Source: Streptomyces daqingensis
GTDB taxonomy: Bacteria > Actinomycetota > Actinomycetes > Streptomycetales > Streptomycetaceae
DNA: 64,000 nt
NCBI RefSeq assembly: GCF_014645895.1
Contig: NZ_BMMP01000007.1
Span: 186,001 to 250,000 of the forward strand
Direction of reading: 5' to 3'
The notes beneath the pieces were generated by a model that made no database searches, had not been told where the DNA came from, and saw nothing but the letters and a program-made list of their open reading frames with translations. Shown piece after piece: positions 41,764 through 50,604 of the stretch; the stretch's first letter is position 1, and each line of letters opens with the position of its first letter. A program made the position numbers and the translations under genes.

Positions 41764-43278
41764 GTGAGCACGGTGCTGTTGGTGCACGCCAAGGGCGGTC
41801 CGCCGATCGGTCACGTTCTGTCCCGTACGGCTGCGAGAGCGGAGGTGCATCTGCTGGCGCTCAGCGAGCTGCCGGCGGCCGTGGCCTCCCACGCCGCGAA
41901 CCTGTGCGCCTCCGTCACGGTTCCCGCGGAGGAGGAGCGGCGCGACTTGGTCTCGCTGATCGTCCGGCGAGCCGGGGACGTCGGCGCCGGCGCCGTGCTC
42001 ACGTTCTCCGAGTACGCGGTCGTGGCCGTCGCCGAGGCCTGCGACGCGCTCGGCCTCGCGGGGGCGGGGAGTGCCGCCGCGCTCGCCCGCGACAAGCGGA
42101 TGATGCGGGAGACCTGGCGCCGGCACGGCCTGCCGCAGCCGGAGTTCCGCCCCGTCGCGACGCGGACGGATCTCCACGAGGCCGCGGACGCCCTGCCCGT
42201 CCCCATGCTGCTGAAGGCCGCCTGGAGCGCGGGCTCCACCGCCCACCAGATCATCGGCTCTCCCGGCGAGGCCGAGGCGGCGTGGCGGCGCTCGCGAGAA
42301 GTGATGGCCGCCTCCGCCCGGTTGGGCTTCGCCGAACTCCATGTCGCCGAGGCGGACGCGCACTTCGTGGTCGAGCAGATCGTGACCGGCGATGCCGGGG
42401 AGTGGTTCGACGAGCCCGGCTGGGGCGACTACGTCAGCGTCGAGGGCGTGGTGGCGGACGGCGTCTTCCACCCGGTCTGCGTCAGCGGCCGGATGCCCAC
42501 GGTGGAGCCGTTCACCGAACGCGCCAGCATCACGCCCGCGTTGCTTCCCGCCGGGCTCCAGGACCGGGTCGTGGACCTCGCCCGTCAGGCAGTCGACGCT
42601 CTCGGGTTGCGCGACTGCGGCACCCACACCGAGATCAAGCTCGGTGCGGGCGGGCGCATGTGGCTGATCGAGACGGCCGCACGGTTCGGCGGGGCGATGA
42701 CCGTCCCGCAGATCGAGGAGGTCTTCCGGCTCGACCTCGTCGGGATGCTCGTGGACCACCTGCTGGGCCGTCCGGTCGCCTGGCCCGAGCGGGCCCTCGG
42801 GCCGGAGCAGGCACGGGGCGCGGCGGGGTCCCTCGTCGTCCTCGCGGTGGACGGCGACGGTGCCGCCTGGCGCGACCGCAGGGTCTGGGACTTCCCGGCG
42901 GTGAAGGAGGCCGTCGCACTGAGCGAGGGCAGCGACCTCTCGGTGGTACCGGAGAGTTCGCTGCCGGACGGAGCGGAGGTGCCGGTCTACGACCCCGACG
43001 GCGGAGCGAACACGATGGCGGCACTGTGCCTGCTGTCCGCGGCCGACGCGCGCACGGTGATCCGCGACTTCACGACTCTGGTGGACGCCCTGCCCTCGGT
43101 GCTGCCGCCTGCCGCGCCGGTGCCGTCGGCCGCTGCGAAGACCGCGCTCGCCGCGCCCGCGGTGCACAAGCCCGTGGCCGCTGCGCAGAAGGCCGCGCCC
43201 GCGGTGCAGAAGCCCGTGCTCACCGTGCCCGCCGTGCGGAAGCCCGCCCCCGCCGCTCCCGAGGAGGTCCCCGCATGA
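41764..43278 (+). CDS. ATP-grasp ligase, first gene of a cryptic operon
   Basis: 504 aa. The pre-ATP-grasp domain is followed by ATP-binding KAAWSAGSTAHQI (Lys of the central strand), EQIVTGDAGEW, a conserved TEIKLGAGGRMWLIETAARFGG near the Mg-binding end, and a C-terminal domain. The usual EIN motif reads ETA here, like the carboxylate-amine ligases that make dipeptides or modify amino acids. The last ~60 residues are an Ala/Pro/Lys tail with three PAVxKP repeats. GTG at 41764 has GGGGAG 10 nt upstream. Its stop overlaps the next gene (ATGA). It probably joins a carboxylate to an amine by an acyl-phosphate; the substrates are unknown. Confidence 0.85.
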   Translation: MSTVLLVHAKGGPPIGHVLSRTAARAEVHLLALSELPAAVASHAANLCASVTVPAEEERRDLVSLIVRRAGDVGAGAVLTFSEYAVVAVAEACDALGLAGAGSAAALARDKRMMRETWRRHGLPQPEFRPVATRTDLHEAADALPVPMLLKAAWSAGSTAHQIIGSPGEAEAAWRRSREVMAASARLGFAELHVAEADAHFVVEQIVTGDAGEWFDEPGWGDYVSVEGVVADGVFHPVCVSGRMPTVEPFTERASITPALLPAGLQDRVVDLARQAVDALGLRDCGTHTEIKLGAGGRMWLIETAARFGGAMTVPQIEEVFRLDLVGMLVDHLLGRPVAWPERALGPEQARGAAGSLVVLAVDGDGAAWRDRRVWDFPAVKEAVALSEGSDLSVVPESSLPDGAEVPVYDPDGGANTMAALCLLSAADARTVIRDFTTLVDALPSVLPPAAPVPSAAAKTALAAPAVHKPVAAAQKAAPAVQKPVLTVPAVRKPAPAAPEEVPA

Positions 43279-45287
43279 GCACCGCCACGCTCTCCACCGG
43301 AGCTCCGGAACCCCTGACCGACCGCACGGTCGTCGGCGAGAACCTGTCGCTGCCGCTGTTCCGCACGCTCTCCGGCGTCCTGGCCGGGCACCCCTACCTC
43401 AAGGTCGTCGTCGACCGCGCCGAGAACACCTGGCACCTGCTCGACACGGCCGCGCACCCCTTCCACGTCAACTACATAGCGACGCGCGTCCTCGGCATGG
43501 ACCTCGCCGAACTCGACGCGTCCCTCGACGAGTTCAACGCCTCCGTCTACATGGACCCCGGACGCCGCTTCCTGCTCGGAGTGCTGTCCCTGCACACCGA
43601 GCCGGGGGAAGAGGGCCGCGAGCGTACGTTCCTGGTGCTGGAGACCACCGAGGCCGACACCATGCACGGGGAACTGCTCGAGTTCTTCTACGACTTCGTA
43701 CGCGAGCGCGTCGACGGCAGGCTGCCGCTCCGGCTCAAGCCCGCGAACCACGGCCAGGAGGAGGAGCTGGCCGGGGTGAGCGAGCAGCGGGTCCCGCGCG
43801 TCCTCAGCCACGAGCTCTTCGGCAACCGGACCAGGACGCCCCTCAACACCGGGGACGCCACGGGCCGGCTGCGCTGCTTCCGGACGGTGGAGGAGTACGA
43901 GGCGGCGGCCGCGGGACTCGGCTGGTCCGACATCGTCGCCATGCCCTGCCTGCCGGACGACGTGCAGCGCGTGGCCGGATTCGTCAACACCGCGCCCATC
44001 ACGCCGCTCTCCCACACCAACGTGCTCGCGACGGGCTGGGGCATACCCAACGCGATCGTCCGCGACCTGGACGGGCTCGTCGAGGAGGACGGACTGGACG
44101 GCGCCTGGGTCCGCTACCGGGTACGCGAGGACGAGGTCACGCTGGAGCGGCTGGACGAGGCTCCCGAATTGCGGGCCCCGGCCTGGCACCAGCAGCGCAT
44201 CCGGCTGGAGCCGCCGCTGCTGGAGGACTCGCCCGTGCTCTCCCTGCACCGGCTGCGCAGCGCGGACCGGGACCGCTACGGCACGAAGGCCGCAAACCTC
44301 GGGGAGCTGCACCACGTCCTCGACAGCCGCTCCGCCGACCTCACCGCGTTCTACGGGCGCCCGCGCCCGCCGCGGGAGGACCTGTACGGGCATCTCGCGG
44401 CCCGGCTCGGCCTGCGCTCGCCCTCCGCCGAGGAACTCCGGGCGGCCGCCACGTCGTTCGTGGCGGACACGGTCGAGGCGCCCGACGGGGTGGCTCTGCC
44501 CTTCTCCCTGCAGCACCGCTTCCTCACCTCGTCCCCGGCTCTCCAGCAGGGCATCGGCAAGCTGAAGATGGCGCTCGAACTCGGCGCGGACGACGTGATC
44601 GACTCGCTCTGCCTCCAGCTCCAGCACCTCGTCCGGCACACGCCGATGCCCGACTCGGTCGCCGGGGAGATCGCCCGCGCCTTCCCCGCACCGCTCGCGG
44701 ACGGCGACCGACTCGTCGTGCGCTCCTCCTCCAACGCCGAGGACCTGCCCGGGTTCTCCGCCGCCGGGCTCTACGACTCCGTCACCACGGTCCGCGACGC
44801 CGGTGAACTGCCCGACGCCGTACGGCAGGTGTGGGCGTCGCTGCTCTCGCCGCGCAGTGTGCGCCTCCGCCATCAGGTGGGGATCAGCCTGGACGACACG
44901 TACATGGGTGTGATCGTCCAGGCGTACGTGCCCGCGGCGCTCGGCGGTGTGATGGTGACCTGCGACCCGACCCGGCGCGAGGACTTCCGCAACGTCTACC
45001 TCAACTGCTCGCCCGGCTCGCCCGAGCAGGTCGTCGAGGGTGCGGTCCTGCCGCAGCAGTACCTGTACAACACCGTCGAGGGAGGCGGACGCACCGTCGC
45101 CCTCGGCACGTGGAGCGAGGGACTGCCCGCCGCCACGCGGGCCCGGCTCGCGGACCTGTCGCTGACGGGGCGGCTGCTGCAGTCCCACTTCAGCGCACCC
45201 GACGTGGACGAGCCGCTGGACATCGAGTGGCTGCTGACCGGCGAGGGCGACTTCCGGCTGGTCCAGATCCGCCCGTACGCGCTGTGA
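43275..45287 (+). CDS. PEP-synthase-like dikinase (phosphohistidine and ATP-binding domains)
   Basis: 670 aa. N-terminal ~220 residues: unrecognised domain. About residues 235-270: a phosphohistidine-type swivelling domain, with candidate His in TPLSHTNVLATGWGIPNAI (about residue 247). Residues ~330-670: PPDK N-terminal (ATP-binding) domain, with YGTKAANLGELH, the ATP site VRSSSNAEDLPGFSAAGLYDS, MVTCDPTRREDF and the end EPLDIEWLL..FRLVQIRPYAL. Normally the ATP domain precedes the His domain in PEP synthases; here the order is reversed and the PEP/pyruvate barrel is missing. Rifampin phosphotransferases also use ATP + His domains, but with another order. GAGGAGG precedes the ATG. Probable role: phosphoryl transfer to a small molecule. 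Confidence 0.82.
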   Translation: MSTATLSTGAPEPLTDRTVVGENLSLPLFRTLSGVLAGHPYLKVVVDRAENTWHLLDTAAHPFHVNYIATRVLGMDLAELDASLDEFNASVYMDPGRRFLLGVLSLHTEPGEEGRERTFLVLETTEADTMHGELLEFFYDFVRERVDGRLPLRLKPANHGQEEELAGVSEQRVPRVLSHELFGNRTRTPLNTGDATGRLRCFRTVEEYEAAAAGLGWSDIVAMPCLPDDVQRVAGFVNTAPITPLSHTNVLATGWGIPNAIVRDLDGLVEEDGLDGAWVRYRVREDEVTLERLDEAPELRAPAWHQQRIRLEPPLLEDSPVLSLHRLRSADRDRYGTKAANLGELHHVLDSRSADLTAFYGRPRPPREDLYGHLAARLGLRSPSAEELRAAATSFVADTVEAPDGVALPFSLQHRFLTSSPALQQGIGKLKMALELGADDVIDSLCLQLQHLVRHTPMPDSVAGEIARAFPAPLADGDRLVVRSSSNAEDLPGFSAAGLYDSVTTVRDAGELPDAVRQVWASLLSPRSVRLRHQVGISLDDTYMGVIVQAYVPAALGGVMVTCDPTRREDFRNVYLNCSPGSPEQVVEGAVLPQQYLYNTVEGGGRTVALGTWSEGLPAATRARLADLSLTGRLLQSHFSAPDVDEPLDIEWLLTGEGDFRLVQIRPYAL

Positions 45288-46738
45288 GCGGCCGTCCCCC
45301 GCGCCCGCGCTCCTCCGCGCGGCCCGCGGCCACTCCGCTGACGGCCACCGCCCGCCGCATCGTCCGGCTCAACTACGGCTTCCAGCTGCTGTTCAACCTG
45401 CTGTGGTGGATGCCGGTCTTCTACGCGTACCAGAAGGACGCCGGACTCTCCGACGGGCAGATCTTCGGCATCCAGAGCATCTACTACGTCGCCTTCTGCC
45501 TCTTCGAGATCCCGACGGGGCTGATCGCCGACCGCATCGGCACCCGCAACTGCCTGCGTGCGGGCGCCGTCGTGATGACGGCGGCGAACCTCGCGCCGGT
45601 GTTCAGCGCCTCCTACACCGGGTTCCTCGTCCACTTCCTCGCCATCGCGGCCGGCCGCTCGCTCACTTCGGGTGCGGCCAGCGCCTACCTGTACGACGGG
45701 CTGCGCGCCGAACGGTGCGACGAGCACTATCTGAAGGCGGAGGGCACGGCGCGGGCGCTCGGACTCGCCGCGAAGGTCCTGTGCTGGCCGCTGGTCGGGC
45801 CGCTGATGGCTCTCGCCCATCCCGCTCCGTACGTCCTGAGCGCCGTGAGCGCGGCGGGCTCCCTGGCCTGCGCCGTCGCCCTGCCCCGGCTCGCGGGCCC
45901 GCCGGCGGAGGCCGGAACGTCTCCGTCCGGCCGGAAGGGGAGGCCGTCGGCCGGGAAGGCTTCCGGGACGGGCGGCCGCGGCCGCAGCACCTCGCTGGGC
46001 GACGCCCGGGCCGCGCTGCGGTGCATCGCGTCGTCGCCGTGGCTGGCGCTGGTGATGGTGCAGGGGGTCGCGGTCTTCACGCTCTCCCGGATCTGCCAGG
46101 TCAACCTCTTCCAGCCGATCCTGCTCGACCACGGCATCGCCGAGGCGTCGCACGGCGGGATCCTCGCCGCCATGACGGTGGCGGAGGCCGTGGGTTCGGC
46201 GCGCCCCCAGTGGCTGGGGCGCCGTCTGACGCCGGTGGCCTGGGTGTCCGTCCTCAGCATCGCCCTCGCGGTCACGCTGGCGGGCATCACACTCGGCGGG
46301 CCCTGGACGGTGGTCGTCCTGCTCTGCCTGTTCGCGGCCGCGGCCGGCTTCGCCTATCCGGTGCAGCGCAAGCTGGTCAACGACGCCGTTCCCGCCCACG
46401 CTCCCCGGGCCACGGTGCTGTCCGTCGAGTCGATCGTGGACCGCGGGGTGTGCGCACTGGCCGCCGTCGCCGTGGGCGCCTACCTCTCAGCCGGACGCCT
46501 GGACGCCCTGCTCTGGCACAGCGCCCTGGCGACCGCGGTGCTGCTCGGCGTCTTCCAACTGGTCCTGCGCAGCGACGTGTTGCTGCGTGTTTCCGACGGC
46601 GGGCCGCGGGCGGCCGCCGCCCGGGAGCCGGACGGAGGCACCGTCCCCGGCACTCAGGCGGCCCCGGCTCCCGCGGCCGACCCGGCTGCTCCAGCGGCCC
46701 CGACGGCAGCGGACGCGCACCGCAACGCCGGCGTGTAG
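45284..46738 (+). CDS. MFS exporter, third gene of the cryptic operon
   Basis: 484 aa, about 11-12 helices. Starts with GTG overlapping the dikinase stop (GTGA). Seen: LNYGFQLLFNLLWWMPVFYAYQKDAGLSDGQIF, the loop motif PTGLIADRIGTRNCLRAGA, and RKLVNDAVPAHAPRATVLSVESIV in the second half, which is typical of MFS exporters linked to small biosynthetic operons. The tail is Pro/Ala-rich. Together with the two upstream enzymes it suggests synthesis and export of a small phosphorylated or amide-linked metabolite. Confidence 0.85.
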   Translation: MSGRPPRPRSSARPAATPLTATARRIVRLNYGFQLLFNLLWWMPVFYAYQKDAGLSDGQIFGIQSIYYVAFCLFEIPTGLIADRIGTRNCLRAGAVVMTAANLAPVFSASYTGFLVHFLAIAAGRSLTSGAASAYLYDGLRAERCDEHYLKAEGTARALGLAAKVLCWPLVGPLMALAHPAPYVLSAVSAAGSLACAVALPRLAGPPAEAGTSPSGRKGRPSAGKASGTGGRGRSTSLGDARAALRCIASSPWLALVMVQGVAVFTLSRICQVNLFQPILLDHGIAEASHGGILAAMTVAEAVGSARPQWLGRRLTPVAWVSVLSIALAVTLAGITLGGPWTVVVLLCLFAAAAGFAYPVQRKLVNDAVPAHAPRATVLSVESIVDRGVCALAAVAVGAYLSAGRLDALLWHSALATAVLLGVFQLVLRSDVLLRVSDGGPRAAAAREPDGGTVPGTQAAPAPAADPAAPAAPTAADAHRNAGV

Positions 46739-46745
46739 GACGGCC

Positions 46746-46776
46746 GCGCGCCCGTCCCGCAACGGGACGGGCGCGC
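46746..46776. terminator. Bidirectional terminator after the cryptic operon
   Basis: Perfect 14-bp stem GCGCGCCCGTCCCG / CGGGACGGGCGCGC with a CAA loop, 8 bp after the MFS stop and before the convergent HAD gene. Confidence 0.8.
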
Positions 46777-46822
46777 AGCGGTGTTCGTCCGCGCTTCGCG
46801 TGTCCGGGGCCGCCGTGTCGCG

Positions 46823-47461
46823 TCAGGAGCCGTGCGCGAGGAGTTCGATCACGCGGGCCGGCAGGTAGGCGGGGCGGGAGGGCAACCCGGTCTGGTAGGC
46901 GAAGTAGCCGAGCGAGGCGGCGACTTCCGTCTCCTCGGCGGTCTCGGCCTCGTAGACGAGGCGGCAGCCGTTCGCGTTCTCCTTGGCGCGCTCCCACAGC
47001 GCGGGCGCCGGCTTGCGCTCCGCCTCGGTGCGGGGGGTGAGGATCCGGTCGCCGAAGTCCTCCCAGGCGAACGGCGCGGAGCCCTTCCAGGTCGAGTCGA
47101 CCTCCTTCTTGAGCGCGGCGGCACGTTCGGCGTCCGTCTCGCCCCAGGAGGAAGGCACGTTGGTGATCAGCCCGACCTCGATGTTCCGTTCCCGCAACTC
47201 GCGCAGGTAGGCGGCCGCGCCCGGCATGTAGCCGGTGGTGGAGTCCTCGGCGGTGTGCACGAGGGTCTCGCCCAGGTCGAAGTAGACGACAGCGCAGCCG
47301 CGTTCGGCGTCCGCGTCCGCCTGGATCCCGGCTGCGGCGCCGTGCGCACCCTCCGCCGGCACGGCCGCACTCGCCGCGGTGGTCATCGCTGCGGACGCCG
47401 CCGCCGCGCCCAGCAGCGCGATGCTCGTACGGAAGATGCCGCGGAAGGCGGGTCTGTTCAT
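46823..47461 (-). CDS. Secreted HAD-like hydrolase
   Basis: 212 aa. It has a signal peptide (RTSIALLGAAAASAAMTTAASA) and a HAD core: motif I YFDLGETLV (second Asp replaced by Gly), motif II LITNVP, motif III around RKPAPALWERAK, and a weak final motif. The D-x-G variant of motif I is seen in HAD hydrolases that act on small substrates. It should act outside the cell. ATG at 47461 places the signal peptide correctly. Substrate unknown. Confidence 0.8.
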   Translation of the reverse strand: MNRPAFRGIFRTSIALLGAAAASAAMTTAASAAVPAEGAHGAAAGIQADADAERGCAVVYFDLGETLVHTAEDSTTGYMPGAAAYLRELRERNIEVGLITNVPSSWGETDAERAAALKKEVDSTWKGSAPFAWEDFGDRILTPRTEAERKPAPALWERAKENANGCRLVYEAETAEETEVAASLGYFAYQTGLPSRPAYLPARVIELLAHGS

Positions 47462-47788
47462 GGCGTTCGGCGCCTTTCTCCTCGGCGCATCGCGGGGATG
47501 CGCGAATGTCCGGGGCATGACACACAAGGAGGGCGGAGTGCCCGCCAAGTCCCCTCATGCGCCTGGAAGAAGGCTCTTCCTGCCACCGCTCCCTCCGGCC
47601 ATACCCCCGAACGGCGCCCACCACTCGGCCCGGGCGTCTGACGCCCCGCTCCGGCCGTCCCGCCGCCCGCGCAACCACCGGCGGTCCCCAGAGAGCGTCA
47701 AACCCCTTCCCTTCAGGGCAAGTTGGAGCATCCTTGAATCAGCGGCCGGCGACTGCGCCGGAACGCGACACGGGGCCGGAGGAGCGGG
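47462..47788. other. 327-bp divergent spacer
   Basis: Promoter region of the secreted HAD gene and of the solute-binding remnant. Contains no convincing gene; AT-richer patch near 47690-47745. No clear motif identified. Confidence 0.4.
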
Positions 47789-48437
47789 ATGAAACGCGGC
47801 CGACAGGGTCTGTGCGGCAGTCCGCCCGATTTCGTCTTCTTCGCGTCCCGGGGCCGGGACCTGCGGCGGTTCATAGAGGCCGCGGGCGAGGGAGGGCGCC
47901 GCTGCCGCACCACCTTTGGTCTCCGGATCGAGCACCCTGGGCGTCTGCTTCGACCTCAAGGACAGGAAGCCCGGCGCCGCCCTGGAGAAGCTGCGCAGCC
48001 GCTGGGCGCACAGCGGACTGCGGGTGTACTACACGGCGTACACCCATCCCGAGATCGCGGAGAAGGTGTACGGCAAGGGCGGCGGCCCGTTCGCGGACTT
48101 CGAGAAGGCGTACCGGCGCGAGGCCGGCGAACCCGTCTCCGCCCTCGACAGCGGCCAGGCGATGCTCGGGCACGACGCGACGCTCACCATCGGCAAGGCC
48201 GCCCGCACCGCTGTACGCGTGTACGGGACGCGGGCCGTGACGCCGCGCATGGTGCTGGCCATGCTGGAGCAGACGAACGGCAAGCTGCGGGTGCGCGGGG
48301 TGAGCGGCGAGACCGCCTTCGACCCGGACACGGGCGAACCGGTCGGGCGCCCGCTGGCGCTGGTGGAGCTGAACCGGCCGCCGGAGGGGGGCGGCAGCGG
48401 CGGGAAGTACCGCTTCGAGGCGGCGATCACGCCGTGA
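47789..48437 (+). pseudogene. Frameshifted remnant of an ABC-type solute-binding (type 1 PBP) protein
   Basis: Two frames join into one protein. Frame A from the ATG at 47789 encodes SPPDFVFFASRGRDLRRFIEA; frame B continues with VSGSSTLGVCFDL and HPEIAEKVYGKG to the stop at 48437. The pair matches the second lobe of type 1 solute-binding proteins (residues after a PDAVFFAGRG-type strand). The switch occurs near 47915 by one extra base (ACC TTT G GTC). The N-terminal lobe and signal peptide are missing. Most likely a decayed gene; a programmed shift is less likely. Confidence 0.7.
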
Positions 48438-48460
48438 CCCCCGCGGGCGGTCGCGGGGGT
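48437..48460. terminator. Hairpin between convergent genes
   Basis: 9-bp perfect stem ACCCCCGCG / CGCGGGGGT with a 6-nt loop, right after the remnant's stop and before the DUF1304 gene. Confidence 0.65.
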
Positions 48461-48477
48461 TCGGGGTGGTGCGGCCC

Positions 48478-48837
48478 TCAGGCCGCGAGCAGGAGCGCCA
48501 GCGCCGCGGCGGCGGGCAGCGCCTGGACGTAGAGGATGCGGCGGTTGACCGTCAGGGAGCCGTAGAGGCCGGCGGCGAGCACGCAGCAGAGGAAGAAGAC
48601 CTGCACCTGGGGGCCCGTGGGGTCCGGGGCGAGGAGCCCCCAGACGAGCCCCGCCGCCAGGAAGCCGTTGTAGAGGCCCTGGTTGGCGGCGAGCACCGCG
48701 GAGGCGTCGGCGAACTCCTCAGTCGTGCCGAAGGTGCGCCGCCCGCGAGGAGTGCGCCACAGGAACATCTCCAGGACCAGGAAGTAGAGGTGGAGCGCGG
48801 CTATGACGCTGACGAGCAGCAGGGCGGCGGTGTGCAC
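48478..48837 (-). CDS. DUF1304 family membrane protein
   Basis: 119 aa, four predicted helices starting LLLVSVIAALHLYFLVLEMFLW with the family residues GLYNGFLAAGLVWG and YGSLTVNRRILYVQALPA. DUF1304 proteins are small membrane proteins of unknown role, often beside HxlR or MarR regulators, as here. GTG start with GGGAG upstream. The divergent HxlR gene and two operator-like sites suggest it is the regulator's target. Confidence 0.85.
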   Translation of the reverse strand: MHTAALLLVSVIAALHLYFLVLEMFLWRTPRGRRTFGTTEEFADASAVLAANQGLYNGFLAAGLVWGLLAPDPTGPQVQVFFLCCVLAAGLYGSLTVNRRILYVQALPAAAALALLLAA

Positions 48838-48858
48838 GGAGGTCTCCCGGAAGTGGTG

Positions 48859-48921
48859 AGTTGGATTTCACGACCAACTGAACGGCCGGGACGCTAGCGC
48901 ACTTTGGTTTGTTTTTCCAAC
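48859..48921. promoter_or_regulatory. Twin HxlR-type operators
   Basis: Two inverted repeats with identical 9-bp spacers: AGTTGG-N9-CCAACT (48859-48879) and TTTGG-N9-CCAAC (48903-48921). Both lie between the divergent DUF1304 and HxlR genes, one near each start, so they probably bind the HxlR protein. Confidence 0.65.
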
Positions 48922-48944
48922 CATCTCTCGGCTAGATTGCCGCC

Positions 48945-49451
48945 ATGGCCAGGAGAGAGGTGAACCCGCGCGACTGCTCGCTGGCCTCGGCGCTGAACGT
49001 CGTCGGGGAGAAGTGGTCGCTGCTCGCGCTGCGCGAGGTGTTCTACGGCGTCCACCGCTTCGACGGCATCGTCCGCAACACCGGTGCCCCGCGTGACGTG
49101 CTCGCCGCGCGGCTGCGCACACTGGTCGACGGCGGGGTGCTGCGGCGCGTGCGCTACTCCGAGCGGCCGCCCCGCGACGAATACCACCTGACGCGGGCAG
49201 GCCGGGAGCTCGCACCCGCGATGCTGGGCCTCATGCGGTGGGGCATGCGATGGGTGCCCGGCGCGCCCACCGACCCGACGGTCTTCACCCACGACTGCGG
49301 CGGTCCGCTGGACGCGGGGATCGTATGCGGCTCGTGCGGCGAACAGGCCGGGGCAGGCGGCGTCACGATGCCCGGCTCCGGCTCGGGCTCGGAAACGGGT
49401 TCCGATCCCGGCCCGGGTTCCGAGACCGGTCCCGGCCCGGGTGCCGGGTGA
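48945..49451 (+). CDS. HxlR-family transcriptional regulator
   Basis: 168 aa. The winged helix begins DCSLASALNVVGEKWSLLALREV, the HxlR signature with its conserved CxxxxALxxxGxKW pattern (Cys11), followed by RFDGIVRNTGAPRDVLAARLRTL. A C-terminal CGSCGEQ motif and a Gly/Ser/Pro-rich tail follow. Several HxlR proteins sense aldehydes, quinones or oxidants by the N-terminal Cys. The divergent DUF1304 gene is the likely target. Confidence 0.9.
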   Translation: MARREVNPRDCSLASALNVVGEKWSLLALREVFYGVHRFDGIVRNTGAPRDVLAARLRTLVDGGVLRRVRYSERPPRDEYHLTRAGRELAPAMLGLMRWGMRWVPGAPTDPTVFTHDCGGPLDAGIVCGSCGEQAGAGGVTMPGSGSGSETGSDPGPGSETGPGPGAG

Positions 49452-49497
49452 GGCTCCGGTTCCTGGTTCCGGTCGAGGCCCTGGCTGCGGGGCCGGC

Positions 49498-50604
49498 TCA
49501 TCCCAGCACGCGCAGTCTCGCTCCCTTGTTCCATGCCTCCAGCAGGCCGCGGTGGACGGCGGTCACCTCGTGCCGGGCGGCCACCAGCAGGGCGTCGCGG
49601 GTGAAGGGCGCTGACGCGACGAGCAGCGCGACGTCGGCCTCGTACTCGAGCTTCGCGACGCCGGCGAAAGCCAGCACGTCGCCACTGGTGATGTGTGCCC
49701 CGGAGTGGCGCGTCCGGCACCGGACGACGAGGCGGCGTCCGTCCGCTGCGTGCCCGAGCATGTCGGCGAAGCCGTCTCCGTAGCCCCCGCCTCCGCTCTC
49801 CCCGCGTGCGACGGTCAACTCCGCGCAGCCGTCACGCCGGCAGAGCCAGGCGACATGACGTCCGAACTCCCGCGAGTCCATGGCGTCCAGCGCCGCCATC
49901 GAACCGGCCGCTCCGTTCTCGCGGACCACGCGCCTGAGCCGGACCGTCTCCGCCTCGTTCTCCGCGAGCCTGCGCCGCAGCTCCCCGTGCGCGTGCATCA
50001 CCTGGTTCAGCAGCGGTACGACAGTCCTGCCGACGACGCCGCGCACCGCCTCCTCCGCGATCTCGCGTACCCGGCCCTCCCGCGCGGCGTGCGGCACCCC
50101 CTGCTCGGCGACGCACGCCGCGATCCGCTGGTCGAGCCACTCGATGAGACTGTGGACGACTGCGTCGTCCACAGGCGCGCCCGGGCTCTCCGCTCGCGTG
50201 GCCTGCTCCGTGTCGAGCAGGTACGTGCGCACCCGCCGCGCCACGTCGCTGTCGCGCAGCAGCATCGCGACGTTGAGCACGGCGCGACGGGTGAAGAGCG
50301 CGAGGTGCGCACGGCCCTGTGGATAACTCTCGGAGCAAAAAGACAAGTTGTCCTTTTCAAAAATGCGCAGGTCAGAGCCTCGCAGCGTCCGGAAGCCGTT
50401 GCCGGTCAGCTCCTCACGGTGGCGCTGCACGAGTTTGCCCACAGCGTGCTCCGAGACCTCGAAGTACCGCGCCACCATCCGCGTCGTCACATGCACGCCG
50501 TCCGGCAGCAGCGACAGCGCCTTCACCTTGTCGAGCGCTTCGGTGCGCTCCGCTACGGACGCGCGCAGCGTCTGCGATTCGAGCAATGCGCCTTCGTGCA
50601 CCAC
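49498..50604 (-). CDS. Antirepressor-like protein with a degenerate Mrr-type nuclease domain
   Basis: 368 aa. The N-terminal part reads VTTRMVARYFEVSEHAVGKLVQRH and LFTRRAVLNVAMLLRDSDVARRVRTYLL, typical of phage antirepressor (BRO/KilA-type) DNA-binding domains. The C-terminal part (REFGRHVAWLCRRDGCAELTVARG) matches the Mrr-cat domain, but the catalytic QxK is RxR (VVRCR), so cleavage is doubtful. GTG at 50604 has GGAGGGGGA upstream and starts just before the conserved part. Could be a defence or phage-derived regulator. The AT-richer stretch near 50320-50370 suggests a transferred gene. Confidence 0.72.
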   Translation of the reverse strand: MVHEGALLESQTLRASVAERTEALDKVKALSLLPDGVHVTTRMVARYFEVSEHAVGKLVQRHREELTGNGFRTLRGSDLRIFEKDNLSFCSESYPQGRAHLALFTRRAVLNVAMLLRDSDVARRVRTYLLDTEQATRAESPGAPVDDAVVHSLIEWLDQRIAACVAEQGVPHAAREGRVREIAEEAVRGVVGRTVVPLLNQVMHAHGELRRRLAENEAETVRLRRVVRENGAAGSMAALDAMDSREFGRHVAWLCRRDGCAELTVARGESGGGGYGDGFADMLGHAADGRRLVVRCRTRHSGAHITSGDVLAFAGVAKLEYEADVALLVASAPFTRDALLVAARHEVTAVHRGLLEAWNKGARLRVLG

